Part shown: in pieces, positions 16,207 through 24,687 of the stretch
Layout: every line of letters begins with the position of its first letter
How positions within the stretch are numbered: position 1 is the stretch's first letter
Assembly (NCBI GenBank): GCA_963703235.1
Contig: OY969802.1
Span: 186,001-250,000, forward strand
DNA length: 64,000 bases
Direction: 5' to 3'
From: VRUE01 sp963703235
GTDB lineage: Bacteria > Actinomycetota > Thermoleophilia > Solirubrobacterales > 70-9
Translations under genes and position numbers: made by a program
The notes under the pieces: generated by a model
What the model was told of the DNA's origin: nothing
The model's input: only the letters and a program-made list of their open reading frames with translations
Databases searched by the model: none

Positions 16207-17033
16207 TGCCGGGCTCGCTGATCGTCTGCCCGACGCCGATCGGCAACCTGGACGACATCACGCTCCGGGTCCGCGACGCGCTCGTCTCCGCCGACTTCAT
16301 CGCCTGCGAGGACACCCGCCGCACCGGTGGGCTGCTCGACAAGCTCGGCATCCGCCCGGCGCCGCCGTTGGTCTCCAACCACGAGGGCAACGAAACGGCG
16401 CGGGCGACCGAGCTGGCACAGCGGATCGAGCGCGGCGACACCATCGCCCTCGTCTCCGACGCCGGTATGCCGGCCGTCTCCGACCCCGGCTTCCGCCTGA
16501 TCCGCCGCTGCATCGAGCGCAATCTCGAGGTGATCGTCCTGCCCGGCCCCTCGGTGGTGCCGGTGGCGCTGGTCGCCTCCGGCTTGCCGACCGATCGCTG
16601 GCGCTTCGAGGGCTTCCTGCCGAAGCGGGCCGGCGAGATGGAGCGGGTGCTGCGCTCGACCGAGACCGTGGTCGCCTTCGAGTCGCCGCGCCGGGTCGGC
16701 GACTCGCTGGCCGCGTTGGCAGCGATCGCGCCGGACCGGCCGGCTGCGGTCTGCCGCGAGCTTTCGAAGATGCACGAGGAGGTCTCGCGCGGCACCCTCG
16801 CAGAGCTGGCGCGGCGCTTCCGCGGCGACGTCAAGGGGGAGATCGTGCTGGTGATCGGCCCGGCTGCCTCCGAGGACCACGAGGGCGACATCGGCTTCGC
16901 CGTCGATGCTCTGCGCCACCTGGTTCAGTCGGGGGCGCGACCGCGCGCCGCCGCCAGCGTCGTCGCCGCCCTCACCGGCACCCGCGCCAACGACCTCTAC
17001 CGGGCGCTGACCGGACGCGAGCCCCGCAGATAG
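16206..17033 (+). CDS. rsmI: 16S rRNA (cytidine-1402 2'-O)-methyltransferase
   Basis: 275 residues. The tetrapyrrole-methylase fold with the RsmI signature: VCPTPIGNLDDITLRV, IACEDTRRTGGLL, SNHEGNE, LVSDAGMPAVSDPG and LPGPSVVPVALVASGLP. Methylates C1402 in the decoding centre using SAM. Starts one base into the ROK stop; metG begins 13 bases after its end, a small translation-related run. Confidence 0.92.
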   Translation: MPGSLIVCPTPIGNLDDITLRVRDALVSADFIACEDTRRTGGLLDKLGIRPAPPLVSNHEGNETARATELAQRIERGDTIALVSDAGMPAVSDPGFRLIRRCIERNLEVIVLPGPSVVPVALVASGLPTDRWRFEGFLPKRAGEMERVLRSTETVVAFESPRRVGDSLAALAAIAPDRPAAVCRELSKMHEEVSRGTLAELARRFRGDVKGEIVLVIGPAASEDHEGDIGFAVDALRHLVQSGARPRAAASVVAALTGTRANDLYRALTGREPRR

Positions 17034-17046
17034 CCTGGGCCGGGCG

Positions 17047-18552
17047 ATGGCCTACTACGTCACCACCCCGATCTACTACGTCAACGCCGAGCCGCACCTC
17101 GGCCACGCCTACTCGACGCTGGCCGCCGACGTGCTCGCCCGTCACATGCGCCAGCGCGGCGAGGACGTCTTCTTCCTCACCGGCACCGACGAGCACGGCG
17201 AGCCGATCGAGAGCGCCGCCGAGCGCGAGGGGATCTCGCCGCAGGAGCTGGCCGACCGCAACACCGAGAAATTCCGACAGCTGATGCCGATCATCGACGC
17301 CACCAACGACTTCTTCATCCGTACCTCGGACCCCCGCCACGCCGAGAAGGTCGCCGAGATCATGCAGCGGGTCTACGACAACGGCTGGGTGACGAAGGGC
17401 GTCTACGAAGGCTGGTATTGCCCGCGCTGCGCCGACTTCAAAACGGAGCGCGAGCTGGGACCGGGGCAGACCTGCCCGATCCACGAGATCGAGCTGGAGC
17501 GCGAACGCGAGGAGAACTGGTTCTTCCGCCTCTCCGCCTTCCAGGCGCAGCTCGAAGGCCTCTACGAGGAACGGCCCGACTTCGTCGTCCCCGAGTTCCG
17601 CCGCAACGAGGCGGTCTCCTTCATCAAGCAGGGCTTGGAGGACGTCTCGCTCTCGCGGCCGAAGCTGAAGTGGGGGATGCGGCTGCCCTGGGACCCCGAG
17701 CAGCGGATGTACGTCTGGTTCGACGCGCTGCTCAACTACGTCACCGCGCTCACCTTCGCCCGCGAGGGCGAGGACCTGACCGACCGCTACTGGCCGGCCG
17801 ACCTGCACGTGATGGCGAAGGACATCCTCAAGTTCCACGCGGTGATCTGGCCGGCGCTGCTCTGGGCGGCCGACCTCGAGCCGCCGCGGCGGATGGCGAT
17901 CCACGGCTACCTGCTGATGGGGGAGAAGAAGATGTCGAAGTCGCTCGGCAACGTGCTCGACCCGTTCGCGGCGATCGAGCGCTTCGGCGCCGACGCGCTG
18001 CGCTTCTACTGCTTCCGCGAGGTCAGCTTCGGCCAGGACGGGTCGATCTCGACCGCCGGCTTCGAGGCCCGCTACGAGACCGAGCTGGCCAACGACTTCG
18101 GCAACCTGGCCAGCCGGGTGCTGGCGATGGTCGAGCGCTACCGCGACGGGGTCGTGCCTGCCGCCCAGGTCGACGCCGTGCTGGAGGAGGACTTCGAAGG
18201 CGTTGTGGAGCGCTTCAGCGGGCTCCTCGACCGCGCCGAGCTGACCGGGGCGCTGGAGGAGGCCTGGAAGCTGGTCCGTCGCCTCAATCGCTACGTCGAG
18301 GAGACGAAGCCCTGGGAGCTGGCCAAGGACGAGGCCGACCCCGAGCGCCTCGACGAAGTCCTCTACAACCTCGCCGAGGGGCTGCGGGTGACGACCCTGC
18401 TGCTCGTCCCGTATTTGCCGCAGGCGAGCGAGCGGCTGCTTAGCGCCCTGGGTGAGGACACACGCGAGCTATCCGAGCTCGGTTCCCGTCCAGGTGGTCA
18501 GAAGGTCGAGCGCGTTCCACCGCTCTTTCCCAAGATCGAGACCCCGGCCTGA
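17047..18552 (+). CDS. metG: Methionyl-tRNA synthetase
   Basis: 501 residues, class I. PIYYVNAEPHLGHAYST holds the HIGH-type motif (HLGH), GTDEHGEPI follows, the zinc knuckle is CPRC...TCPIH, and KKMSKSLGN is the KMSKS loop. The C-terminal EMAP/tRNA-binding domain of longer enzymes is missing, which is common. A TAGCCT box overlapping the rsmI stop lies 10 bases before the ATG, so metG may also have its own start site. Its last 84 bases overlap a convergent gene. Confidence 0.95.
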   Translation: MAYYVTTPIYYVNAEPHLGHAYSTLAADVLARHMRQRGEDVFFLTGTDEHGEPIESAAEREGISPQELADRNTEKFRQLMPIIDATNDFFIRTSDPRHAEKVAEIMQRVYDNGWVTKGVYEGWYCPRCADFKTERELGPGQTCPIHEIELEREREENWFFRLSAFQAQLEGLYEERPDFVVPEFRRNEAVSFIKQGLEDVSLSRPKLKWGMRLPWDPEQRMYVWFDALLNYVTALTFAREGEDLTDRYWPADLHVMAKDILKFHAVIWPALLWAADLEPPRRMAIHGYLLMGEKKMSKSLGNVLDPFAAIERFGADALRFYCFREVSFGQDGSISTAGFEARYETELANDFGNLASRVLAMVERYRDGVVPAAQVDAVLEEDFEGVVERFSGLLDRAELTGALEEAWKLVRRLNRYVEETKPWELAKDEADPERLDEVLYNLAEGLRVTTLLLVPYLPQASERLLSALGEDTRELSELGSRPGGQKVERVPPLFPKIETPA

Positions 18553-19407
18553 GGCGCCGGTGCATCGGCGCCGGTTGGCGCAACCGCGATCGGGCCTCGC
18601 TCGGCCACACGGAGCGCGGCCGATGCCGCGCAGGAGGCGCACGGCGACGCCGCGCTGGGTCTCCGCGCCGGTCGCGGTCGAGGGGTTGTGCTCGGTCAGG
18701 ATCGAGAGGGCGACGCGGCAGTGGCCGCGCTCGAGGAAAGCGACCTGGTGGTTGACGACCCCGACCCCGTCGTCGTTGATGCCCCAGCCGCCCTTGAAGT
18801 AGAGCCGCCAGCCCCGGGGACGGACGCTGGCGATCCCCCAGCGTTGCCAGGGGACGATCGAGGCGAGCAGCCGCCGCGCGTAGCGCCGGTGGCGCTTGGG
18901 CAGGTATCGCGGATAGCGCTGCAGGAAGCGGGCCTGGTCGCGGGCACTGATCTGCGAGAGGCCGCCGAGCCAGCCGGGTTCCCACACCCAGTGGAAGTCG
19001 CGCATCCGGGCCGCCCGAGCGAGTCGCTTCACTCTCTCGCCGACGATGGCCGCGACCTGGATCCCGGCGGCGTTGTCTGAGGAGCGGATCATCGGGCCGA
19101 GCAGCTCCTTCTCGTCGGAGCGGAGCGCCCTGCTGCGTACAGAACGTTGACGCAGATAAGCGGCGAGCAGCATCGCCTTGATCGTGCTTGCGGCGGGCGC
19201 CGTTCGTGACTTGCGGAAGCCTCGCAGGCGCGTGTGCAGGCCGACGATCGCGAAGCTGACATCGCCCGGCCGGCGCTTCGCGTAATGCCTCGCCGCCTCG
19301 AGGTCGGGTTTCCACCCCCCTGCAACGGAGTGTGGGGGCGTCCCACCGTTGACCGTCGAGCCCGAGAAGATGCTTGCCAGGACCGCCACGATGGCGGCCG
19401 CCTTCAT
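18469..19407 (-). CDS. Serine hydrolase, class A beta-lactamase-like
   Basis: 312 residues with a short signal peptide (IVAVLASIFSGS). Penicillin-recognising motifs are in order: STIK (SxxK nucleophile, about residue 74), SSDNAAG (SDN-like) and FKGGWG (KTG equivalent). A secreted beta-lactamase-fold hydrolase or DD-peptidase-like enzyme is likely. The last ~50 residues are Arg/Cys-rich, do not resemble the family and lie antisense to metG, so the original stop was probably lost. It overlaps the upstream oxidase gene by 4 bases (ATGA), implying co-translation. Confidence 0.72.
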   Translation of the reverse strand: MKAAAIVAVLASIFSGSTVNGGTPPHSVAGGWKPDLEAARHYAKRRPGDVSFAIVGLHTRLRGFRKSRTAPAASTIKAMLLAAYLRQRSVRSRALRSDEKELLGPMIRSSDNAAGIQVAAIVGERVKRLARAARMRDFHWVWEPGWLGGLSQISARDQARFLQRYPRYLPKRHRRYARRLLASIVPWQRWGIASVRPRGWRLYFKGGWGINDDGVGVVNHQVAFLERGHCRVALSILTEHNPSTATGAETQRGVAVRLLRGIGRAPCGRARPDRGCANRRRCTGASGRGLDLGKERWNALDLLTTWTGTELG

Positions 19408-20567
19408 GATGCCGCGACGAGGGCGTCGGGGCCGAGCTGGTCCCGCCGCGTGTAGCCGCAGAGGGCGAGCGTCAGGTCGAGCTCGGCGAGGACCATCTTG
19501 AGGACGGTTTCGACGCCCTGCTGGCCCTCGAGGGCGAGGCCCCAGAGGTAGGGGCGGCCGAGGAGGACGGCGTCGGCGCCGAGCGCCAGGGCCTTGATCG
19601 CGTCGGCGCCGCTGCGGATGCCGCTGTCGAAGAGGATCGCAAGGTCGCCACCGACGGCCTCGGCGATCGGCGGCAGCGCGTCGAGCGCGGCGATCGCGCC
19701 GTCGACTTGACGGCCGCCGTGGTTGGAGACGACGATCCCGTCGAGGCCGCGCCGGGCCGCCTCGCGGGCGTCGTCGACGTGCTGAATCCCCTTGACGACG
19801 ATCGGCAGCGAGGTCAGCTCGCGCAGCCAGCCGAGGTCGTCCCAGGTGAGCGAGGGGTTGACGTAGACGCCGAGATAGTGGCCCGTTGCCGCACCTTGGT
19901 CCTCCTCCGGGGTCCTCTCGAGGTCGGCGCGGAAGACGGGGTCCTGGAAGAAGTTGGCGTTGCCCATCCCTTCCAGGAAGGGAAGCCAGGCCTGTTGCAG
20001 GTCACGCGGCTTCCAGCCGGGGATGAAGGTGTCGACGGTGACGACGATCGCGCCATAGCCGGCCGCCTCGGCGCGGCCGACAAAGCTCTCGACCAGGCGC
20101 CGGTCATTGGGCCAGTAGAGCTGGAACCAACGCGGCGCCTCGCCGCCGGCCGCGGCGATCTCCTCCAGCGTGAAGGCGGAGGCGGTGCTGGCGATCATCG
20201 GCAGGCCGAGCGCCGCCGCGGCGCGGGCCGTGGCCAGCTCGCCGTCCTCGTGGACGACCTTCTGGACGCCGATCGGGGCCAGCATCAGCGGCGCCGGCAT
20301 CGCGGTGCCCAAGACGGTGGTCGAGAGGTCGCGCGCAGCGACGTCGCGCAGCATCCGCGGCACGATCCGGCGCCGGTCGAGCGCCTCGCGGTTGGCCCGC
20401 ATCGTGTCCTCGCTCCCGGCGCCGGCGAAGACGTAGTTGGCGGCGCGCTCGTCCATCGCCTCGTGGGCACGCTGCTCCAGGTCGGCGACCGACACCGGGA
20501 TCGAGGGCCTCTCGCCACCGAGGCCGCGCGCGTAGATCTCGCGGTAGTAGTCGGCGAAGTCCGCCAT
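19404..20567 (-). CDS. FMN-dependent alpha-hydroxy-acid oxidase (lactate oxidase/monooxygenase-like)
   Basis: 387 residues, one TIM barrel. LAPIGVQKVVHEDGE, the catalytic and FMN residues in LPIVVKGIQHVDDA (Lys) and VVSNHGGRQVDGA (His), DSGIRSGADAIKALALGADAV and LLGRPYLWGLALEGQQGV match the family. Oxidises L-2-hydroxy acids such as lactate; the long loop GWKPRDLQQAW...GNANFF resembles lactate 2-monooxygenases. Start 7 bases after a TAGCCT box. Its stop overlaps the serine hydrolase start. Confidence 0.85.
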   Translation of the reverse strand: MADFADYYREIYARGLGGERPSIPVSVADLEQRAHEAMDERAANYVFAGAGSEDTMRANREALDRRRIVPRMLRDVAARDLSTTVLGTAMPAPLMLAPIGVQKVVHEDGELATARAAAALGLPMIASTASAFTLEEIAAAGGEAPRWFQLYWPNDRRLVESFVGRAEAAGYGAIVVTVDTFIPGWKPRDLQQAWLPFLEGMGNANFFQDPVFRADLERTPEEDQGAATGHYLGVYVNPSLTWDDLGWLRELTSLPIVVKGIQHVDDAREAARRGLDGIVVSNHGGRQVDGAIAALDALPPIAEAVGGDLAILFDSGIRSGADAIKALALGADAVLLGRPYLWGLALEGQQGVETVLKMVLAELDLTLALCGYTRRDQLGPDALVAAS

Positions 20568-20574
20568 CGCCGGG

Positions 20575-20580
20575 AGGCTA
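20575..20580 (-). promoter_or_regulatory. -10 box of the hydroxy-acid oxidase gene
   Basis: Minus-strand TAGCCT, 7 bases before ATG 20567, no ribosome binding site. Confidence 0.45.
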
Positions 20581-20582
20581 TT

Positions 20583-20634
20583 CGCTCATCGCAGCATTTT
20601 CCGGACTATGGGACGGAAAATGCTGCGATGAGCG
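20583..20634. repeat. 52-bp perfect palindromic element, family B
   Basis: Arms of 21 bp (CGCTCATCGCAGCATTTTCCG and its complement at 20614-20634, one base pair beyond 20 in length) enclose a 10-base loop. It starts 3 bases before the promoter box of the oxidase and ends 2 bases before the aldehyde dehydrogenase stop. It would work as a terminator for the dehydrogenase, but the AT-rich arm ends and lack of T tract also fit a mobile palindrome. Only one copy in the window. Confidence 0.75.
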
Positions 20635-20636
20635 CC

Positions 20637-22208
20637 TCAGCGGGCCCTGAGGCCGAGGCGGCGGCGCCAGTCGCGGGCGGTGAAGGCACGGGCGACGCGG
20701 GCGATCAGGCCGCGGCGAGAGCGGGTGTACGGGTACCAGCCCGGCTCGCGCTTGCCGCCGAAGCGGGTGATCACGACCGACTCGGTGCGGCAGTACTTCT
20801 TGATCCCCGGCTCGCCGTGCCGGTAGCCGATGCCCGACTGCTTCCAGCCGCCCATCGGCACGTCCATCGCGAAGTAGTTGACGAGCACGTCGTTGACGTT
20901 GATCGCGCCGCACTCGACCCGTCGCGCCACCCGCTCGGCCCGCTCCTTCTCGCCGAAGACCGAGCCCGAGAGGCCGTAGCGGCTGTCGTTGGCGAGGTGC
21001 AGGGCCTCCTCGGCGTCGCGTACCTTCATCACCCCGACCACCGGGCCGAAGGTCTCGTCGCGCATCACCTTCATCGAGTGGTCGACGTCGACCAGGACCG
21101 TCGGCTCGAAGTAGTCGCCGGGGCCCTCGACCCGCTTGCCGCCGGTGAGCGCACGCGCTCCCGAGGCAAGCGCGTGCTCGACGTGGTCCTCGACGATCGC
21201 CGTCTGGTTGGGCGAGGTCATCGCGCCGACGTCCTTCGGGCTGCGGCCGTCGTCGGCCCCCTGCCGCAGCTTGCCGACCTCGGCCGTCAGCTTGGCGACG
21301 AAATCGTCGTAGGCGGGCTCCTCGACGTAGATCCGCTCGACCGACATGCAGATCTGACCGGAGTTCATCATCCCGCCCCAGGCCGCGGCGTTGGCGGCGC
21401 GGTCGAGGTCGGCGTCGGCGAGGACGATCATCGGGTCCTTGCCGCCGAGCTCAAGGCTGACCGGGGTCAGCGTCTCGGCGGCCCGCGCCATCACCTTGCG
21501 CCCGGTGCGGTCGGAGCCGGTGAACTGGACGAAGTCGGCCGCGTCGACCAGGGCGCCGCCGGTCTCGCCGACCCCCTGCACGCAGTCGAAGACGTCGGGG
21601 CCGCCGATCTCCTGCTTCCAGGCCTCGACCACCTCGGCCAGGCCGAGCGGCGTGAACTCGGAGGGCTTGATCACGACCGCAGCGCCGGCCTGCAGCGCCG
21701 GCAGCGCGTCGCCCAGCGCCAGTATCAGCGGGAAGTTCCAGGGGCTGATGATGCCGACCACCGGGTAGGGCCGGTACTGGATGCGGAGCTTCTTGGCGGC
21801 TAGCAGCGGCGTGTGGGGGCGGACCGCCTCCTCGCCGATGAACTTCGAGGCCTTGGTCCCGTAGAAGTTGATCAGGTCGGCCAGGTAGGCGGGCTCGTTG
21901 GAGGCGTCGGCGCGGACCTTGCCGGTCTCCGCCTGCATCGTGTCGAGAACCCGTTCCTGGTTGTCGAGCAGCCAGTCGCGCAGCTTGCCGAGCCAGTGGT
22001 AGCGGCCCTCGATCCCCAGCGCCTCCCACTCGGGCTGGTTGGCCCGCACCCGCGCCACCTTCTCGGCGACGCTCACCGGCGAGTCGATCGCGACCGTGGC
22101 CAGCAGCCCACCGGTTGCGGGGTTGAGGACCTCGAGCCGGTCGGCGCCGGCGCCGTTCGCGCTCTCGCCTACGCCGGTTGCATCGCTTTCGACGGTGCCG
22201 CTCTCCAT
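20637..22208 (-). CDS. Aldehyde dehydrogenase (NAD(P)+; succinate-semialdehyde dehydrogenase-like)
   Basis: 523 residues. NAD-binding IISPWNFPLILALGDALPAL and FTGSDRTGRKV, catalytic Glu in LELGGKDPM, catalytic Cys in NSGQICMSVER, and the C-terminal ETFGPVVGVMKV. Oxidises an aldehyde to its acid. The start at 22208 is chosen for its AGGGAG ribosome site 8 bases upstream; a longer frame adds 12 residues. A ~25-residue Gly/Ala N-terminal extension precedes the domain. Substrate class is a guess from overall resemblance. Confidence 0.85.
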   Translation of the reverse strand: MESGTVESDATGVGESANGAGADRLEVLNPATGGLLATVAIDSPVSVAEKVARVRANQPEWEALGIEGRYHWLGKLRDWLLDNQERVLDTMQAETGKVRADASNEPAYLADLINFYGTKASKFIGEEAVRPHTPLLAAKKLRIQYRPYPVVGIISPWNFPLILALGDALPALQAGAAVVIKPSEFTPLGLAEVVEAWKQEIGGPDVFDCVQGVGETGGALVDAADFVQFTGSDRTGRKVMARAAETLTPVSLELGGKDPMIVLADADLDRAANAAAWGGMMNSGQICMSVERIYVEEPAYDDFVAKLTAEVGKLRQGADDGRSPKDVGAMTSPNQTAIVEDHVEHALASGARALTGGKRVEGPGDYFEPTVLVDVDHSMKVMRDETFGPVVGVMKVRDAEEALHLANDSRYGLSGSVFGEKERAERVARRVECGAINVNDVLVNYFAMDVPMGGWKQSGIGYRHGEPGIKKYCRTESVVITRFGGKREPGWYPYTRSRRGLIARVARAFTARDWRRRLGLRAR

Positions 22209-22261
22209 CTGCCGCTCCCTTCCGAACCTTGGCTGGTCAGCCAAACTGTACCCGCCATGAG

Positions 22262-22310
22262 GACGAGCCGTGAGTTGAGCACCCTGAGGGTGCTCAACTC
22301 ACGGCTCGTC
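22262..22310. repeat. 49-bp palindromic element, family A copy 2
   Basis: Perfect 23-bp arms (GACGAGCCGTGAGTTGAGC then ACCC) around TGA. The last base of the element is also part of the TAG stop of the HD-GYP gene. It sits in the gap between two same-direction genes, just upstream of the dehydrogenase ribosome site. Differs from copy 1 at two arm positions, with compensating changes on the other arm. Confidence 0.88.
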
Positions 22311-23620
22311 TAGGAGATGGCCATCAGGGCGGCTACGACGTCGGGGTCGAACTGGGTGCCGGCGCAGGCTCGCAGCTCGGCGACCGCCGCCTCGACCGGC
22401 ATCGCCTTGCGGTAGGAGCGGGTCGTCGTCATCGCGCTGAAGGCGTCGCAGCAGGTGACGATGCGGGCCTCGATCGGGATCTCCGCGCCGGCGAGGCCGT
22501 CGGGGTAGCCGCTGCCGTCGTAGTGCTCGTGAGAGGAGCGGACGATGCGGCCGACATCCGCCAGTACTCCGCCGACGCGGTTCAGCATCGCCTCGCCCTC
22601 GATCGTGTGCCTGTGCATCACCGCCCACTCGGCATCGTCGAGTGGGCCGGGCTTGTTGATGATCTCCTTCGGCACCGCGATCTTGCCGACGTCGTGCAGA
22701 AGCGCAGCGAACTCGACGTTGCGCCGCTGCTGCCGATCGAGTCCGAGCCGGTCGCTGACCGCCAGCGAGAGTTCGACGACGCCGCGGCTGTGGCTGCCGG
22801 TGTAGGCATCGTCGGCCTCGACGACGTCGCCGAGCAGCAGTGCCGTGCCCTGGTAGGCGGCGCTCAGCTCGAGCGCCCCTTCGATCCGGGTCTCGCGCTC
22901 GCGCGAGAGCACCGCCAGCACCGCGGCGAGCGGGATGACGAGCAGGCAGACCGCCGGGCCGAGCTCGATCGCCGCGAAGGCGACCAGGAGGCCGACCGGG
23001 GCGAGGGCCGCGTCGAGGCCGTAGACCGGGATCAACAGGCGCAGCTCCGCCCAGGAGGGCGGTCCGTCGATCAGGCGCGAGCGAGCGCTCGTCGCTGCGA
23101 AGTCGAAGGCGAACTGGGCGAGCAGGGCGAGGGCGTAGACCGGCCACTCTTCCCAGGCGAAGACCTGGGCGCCAGCAAGCGACAGGACCAGCGCCGGCCC
23201 GACCGCGTGCCAGCAGTCGCCGAAGACGTGGAAGGCGCGGTAGACGTTGGTGCGGCCGCTCGCGTAGTCGAGGATCCGCCCCAGCGCCCAGCTGAGGCTG
23301 ACGATCAGCGGCACCGCCGGCGTCGGCAGCAGGAACAGCATCGGCACCAGCACCAGCTGGGTGGGCACGGTGTAGCCGTCGGCTACGTCGAACTGGGCCT
23401 GGCAGGCGATCACATAGGCGGCGACGAGGACGACCAAGGTCGAGAGATCGAGCGGCCGCGGCGATGGGATCAGCAGCGCCATCGCCACCGCCGTGACGAG
23501 GAAGGCGATGGCTATGCCGACTTCCACAGCTCGCTCGCGCCCGTAGGCCGGCAGCGCCGCGCGCTCCCGTCCCTGCGCGAAGAGGCGCTCCAGCTCGGGG
23601 GTGTTGGTCAAAGCGGCCAT
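22310..23620 (-). CDS. Membrane-bound HD-GYP domain phosphohydrolase (c-di-GMP phosphodiesterase candidate)
   Basis: 436 residues. Residues about 30-245 hold 7-8 hydrophobic segments; the C-terminal third is an HD-GYP domain with GSHSRGVVELSLAV, LLHDVGKIAVP (HD) and HEHYDGSGYPDGL (the GYP signature). HD-GYP enzymes degrade c-di-GMP to pGpG/GMP. The metal-binding His residues are present. A probable c-di-GMP riboswitch lies 190 bases upstream on the other strand. The stop codon touches palindrome A copy 2. Confidence 0.88.
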   Translation of the reverse strand: MAALTNTPELERLFAQGRERAALPAYGRERAVEVGIAIAFLVTAVAMALLIPSPRPLDLSTLVVLVAAYVIACQAQFDVADGYTVPTQLVLVPMLFLLPTPAVPLIVSLSWALGRILDYASGRTNVYRAFHVFGDCWHAVGPALVLSLAGAQVFAWEEWPVYALALLAQFAFDFAATSARSRLIDGPPSWAELRLLIPVYGLDAALAPVGLLVAFAAIELGPAVCLLVIPLAAVLAVLSRERETRIEGALELSAAYQGTALLLGDVVEADDAYTGSHSRGVVELSLAVSDRLGLDRQQRRNVEFAALLHDVGKIAVPKEIINKPGPLDDAEWAVMHRHTIEGEAMLNRVGGVLADVGRIVRSSHEHYDGSGYPDGLAGAEIPIEARIVTCCDAFSAMTTTRSYRKAMPVEAAVAELRACAGTQFDPDVVAALMAIS

Positions 23621-23812
23621 GGCCTGTCGGCAGCCGAAGCCTGAACGGCTGCCGCGCCTGTATCGGGCGCGGAGCGGTCACAGTGAAGCCCCGCAACGTG
23701 AAAATCATCGCCCAAACACGCCCCGGTTCGCATTAATGCTTAGACGTTTGTTTGATCTTTCTTTGGGCTTTAGGAGCCTTCCCCGATGGTGTGCGCGCAC
23801 ATCACATAAGTC

Positions 23813-23897
23813 AGCTGAATAAGGGCGAACCCGTCGCGAGGCGGGGGCGCAAAGTCAGAGGTCTCGTCGTTTTGGCGAGATGGCTCAACTGCCAGCT
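23813..23897 (+). ncRNA. Probable cyclic-di-GMP-I (GEMM) riboswitch aptamer
   Basis: Features of the GEMM fold are in order: closing stem AGCTG/CAGCT, AGGGCGAACC, a 6-bp stem CCCGTC/GGCGGG capped by a GCGA tetraloop, then GGGGCGCAAAGTC (the CGCAAAG hallmark), then a second stem TCTCG/CGAGA and GATGGCTCAACTGCC, matching the GATAGCCGGGTTGCC-type end of known members. One conserved position differs (CGAA for CAAA). It fills most of the 325-base gap between the HD-GYP gene and the secreted protein it should control. Confidence 0.7.
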
Positions 23898-23909
23898 TGG
23901 TTTCCCGAC

Positions 23910-23925
23910 CAGGCTGTTTGGCCTG
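23910..23925 (+). promoter_or_regulatory. Hairpin between riboswitch and ribosome site (possible expression platform)
   Basis: CAGGC-TGTTTG-GCCTG forms a 5-bp stem 5 bases before the AGGAGG ribosome site (23931-23936). It could gate translation in response to the aptamer. No T tract, so translational rather than transcriptional control is more likely. Confidence 0.4.
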
Positions 23926-23945
23926 CGATGAGGAGGTTCGCCCGA

Positions 23946-24572
23946 ATGAAGCTCAGCTCAATTTTTGCTCCCCCTGGCACCCGCGCCAAACTCGCGGGCT
24001 TGATCGCCATCAGCGCGATGGCCCTGGCTCTCTCTGCCAGCTCCGCCCAGGCGTGCTCGTACCCCGGCGCCGAGCAGGTGTTCAGTCCGTGGGGCGATAG
24101 GCACAATTACGTGCTGGCTCCCGACGGCGGCTTCGAGGCCGGCGCCAAAGGCTGGTCTCTGAGTCGCGGCGTCACGACCGTAGCTGGCAACGAGAGCTAC
24201 TACCTCAACGACGCGGGCGACTCACGCTCGCTGGCGCTGCCGACCGGCAGCAAGGCGACCAGCCCACCGATCTGCATGTCGCTCGACACGCCGATCTTCC
24301 GCATGTTCGCCCGCAACACGGGCGACCCCAGCTCGCGCCTGCGCGTCGAGGCCGTCTACAAGCTGCTCGGGCTCGTTCGCACCAAGGCGGTCAGCACCGT
24401 GACGGCCGGCTCGTCCTGGGCCCCGACCCAGCAGATGTCGACCGTGCTGAGCCTGGCGACGATCGTCGGGACGCTGATCCCCAGCACGATCCAGATCCAC
24501 ATCGCGCCGCTCGACAGCAGGGGCGCGTGGCAGGTCGACGACCTCTACATCGACCCCTTCGCCCGCCGCTAG
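23946..24572 (+). CDS. Secreted protein of unknown function, riboswitch-controlled
   Basis: 208 residues. Signal peptide to about residue 37 (LIAISAMALALSASSAQA), then a Cys-containing N-terminus (CSYPGAEQVFSPW), LAPDGGFEAGAKGWSLSRG and a C-terminal WQVDDLYIDPFARR. The pattern of a GFE..GW..SRG start and VDDLYIDP end resembles carbohydrate-binding-like jelly-roll domains, but I cannot name a family. AGGAGG ribosome site 9 bases upstream fixes the start. Followed by a strong terminator, so it is a single-gene transcript. Confidence 0.75.
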   Translation: MKLSSIFAPPGTRAKLAGLIAISAMALALSASSAQACSYPGAEQVFSPWGDRHNYVLAPDGGFEAGAKGWSLSRGVTTVAGNESYYLNDAGDSRSLALPTGSKATSPPICMSLDTPIFRMFARNTGDPSSRLRVEAVYKLLGLVRTKAVSTVTAGSSWAPTQQMSTVLSLATIVGTLIPSTIQIHIAPLDSRGAWQVDDLYIDPFARR

Positions 24573-24597
24573 CCTGGTCAGGGCAAGCTGAGTTTCG

Positions 24598-24626
24598 GGC
24601 CACGGCCGGGCATCCCGGCCGTGGCC
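24598..24626 (+). terminator. Strong hairpin terminator after secreted gene
   Basis: A perfect 13-bp stem (GGCCACGGCCGGG) with loop CAT, 25 bases after the stop. Very GC-rich with no T run, as usual for such hosts. Confidence 0.65.
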
Positions 24627-24687
24627 GCCTCCGTTTACGCCGGCAGCGGGGTCCGGCACCCTTGGGAATAATGGAGCGATCCCCACC

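Noticed and set aside
23880..23945. Upstream ATG at 23880 as start of the secreted protein
   Set aside because: It lies inside the riboswitch, lacks a ribosome site and would put 22 residues in front of a normal signal peptide; ATG 23946 has AGGAGG at good spacing.
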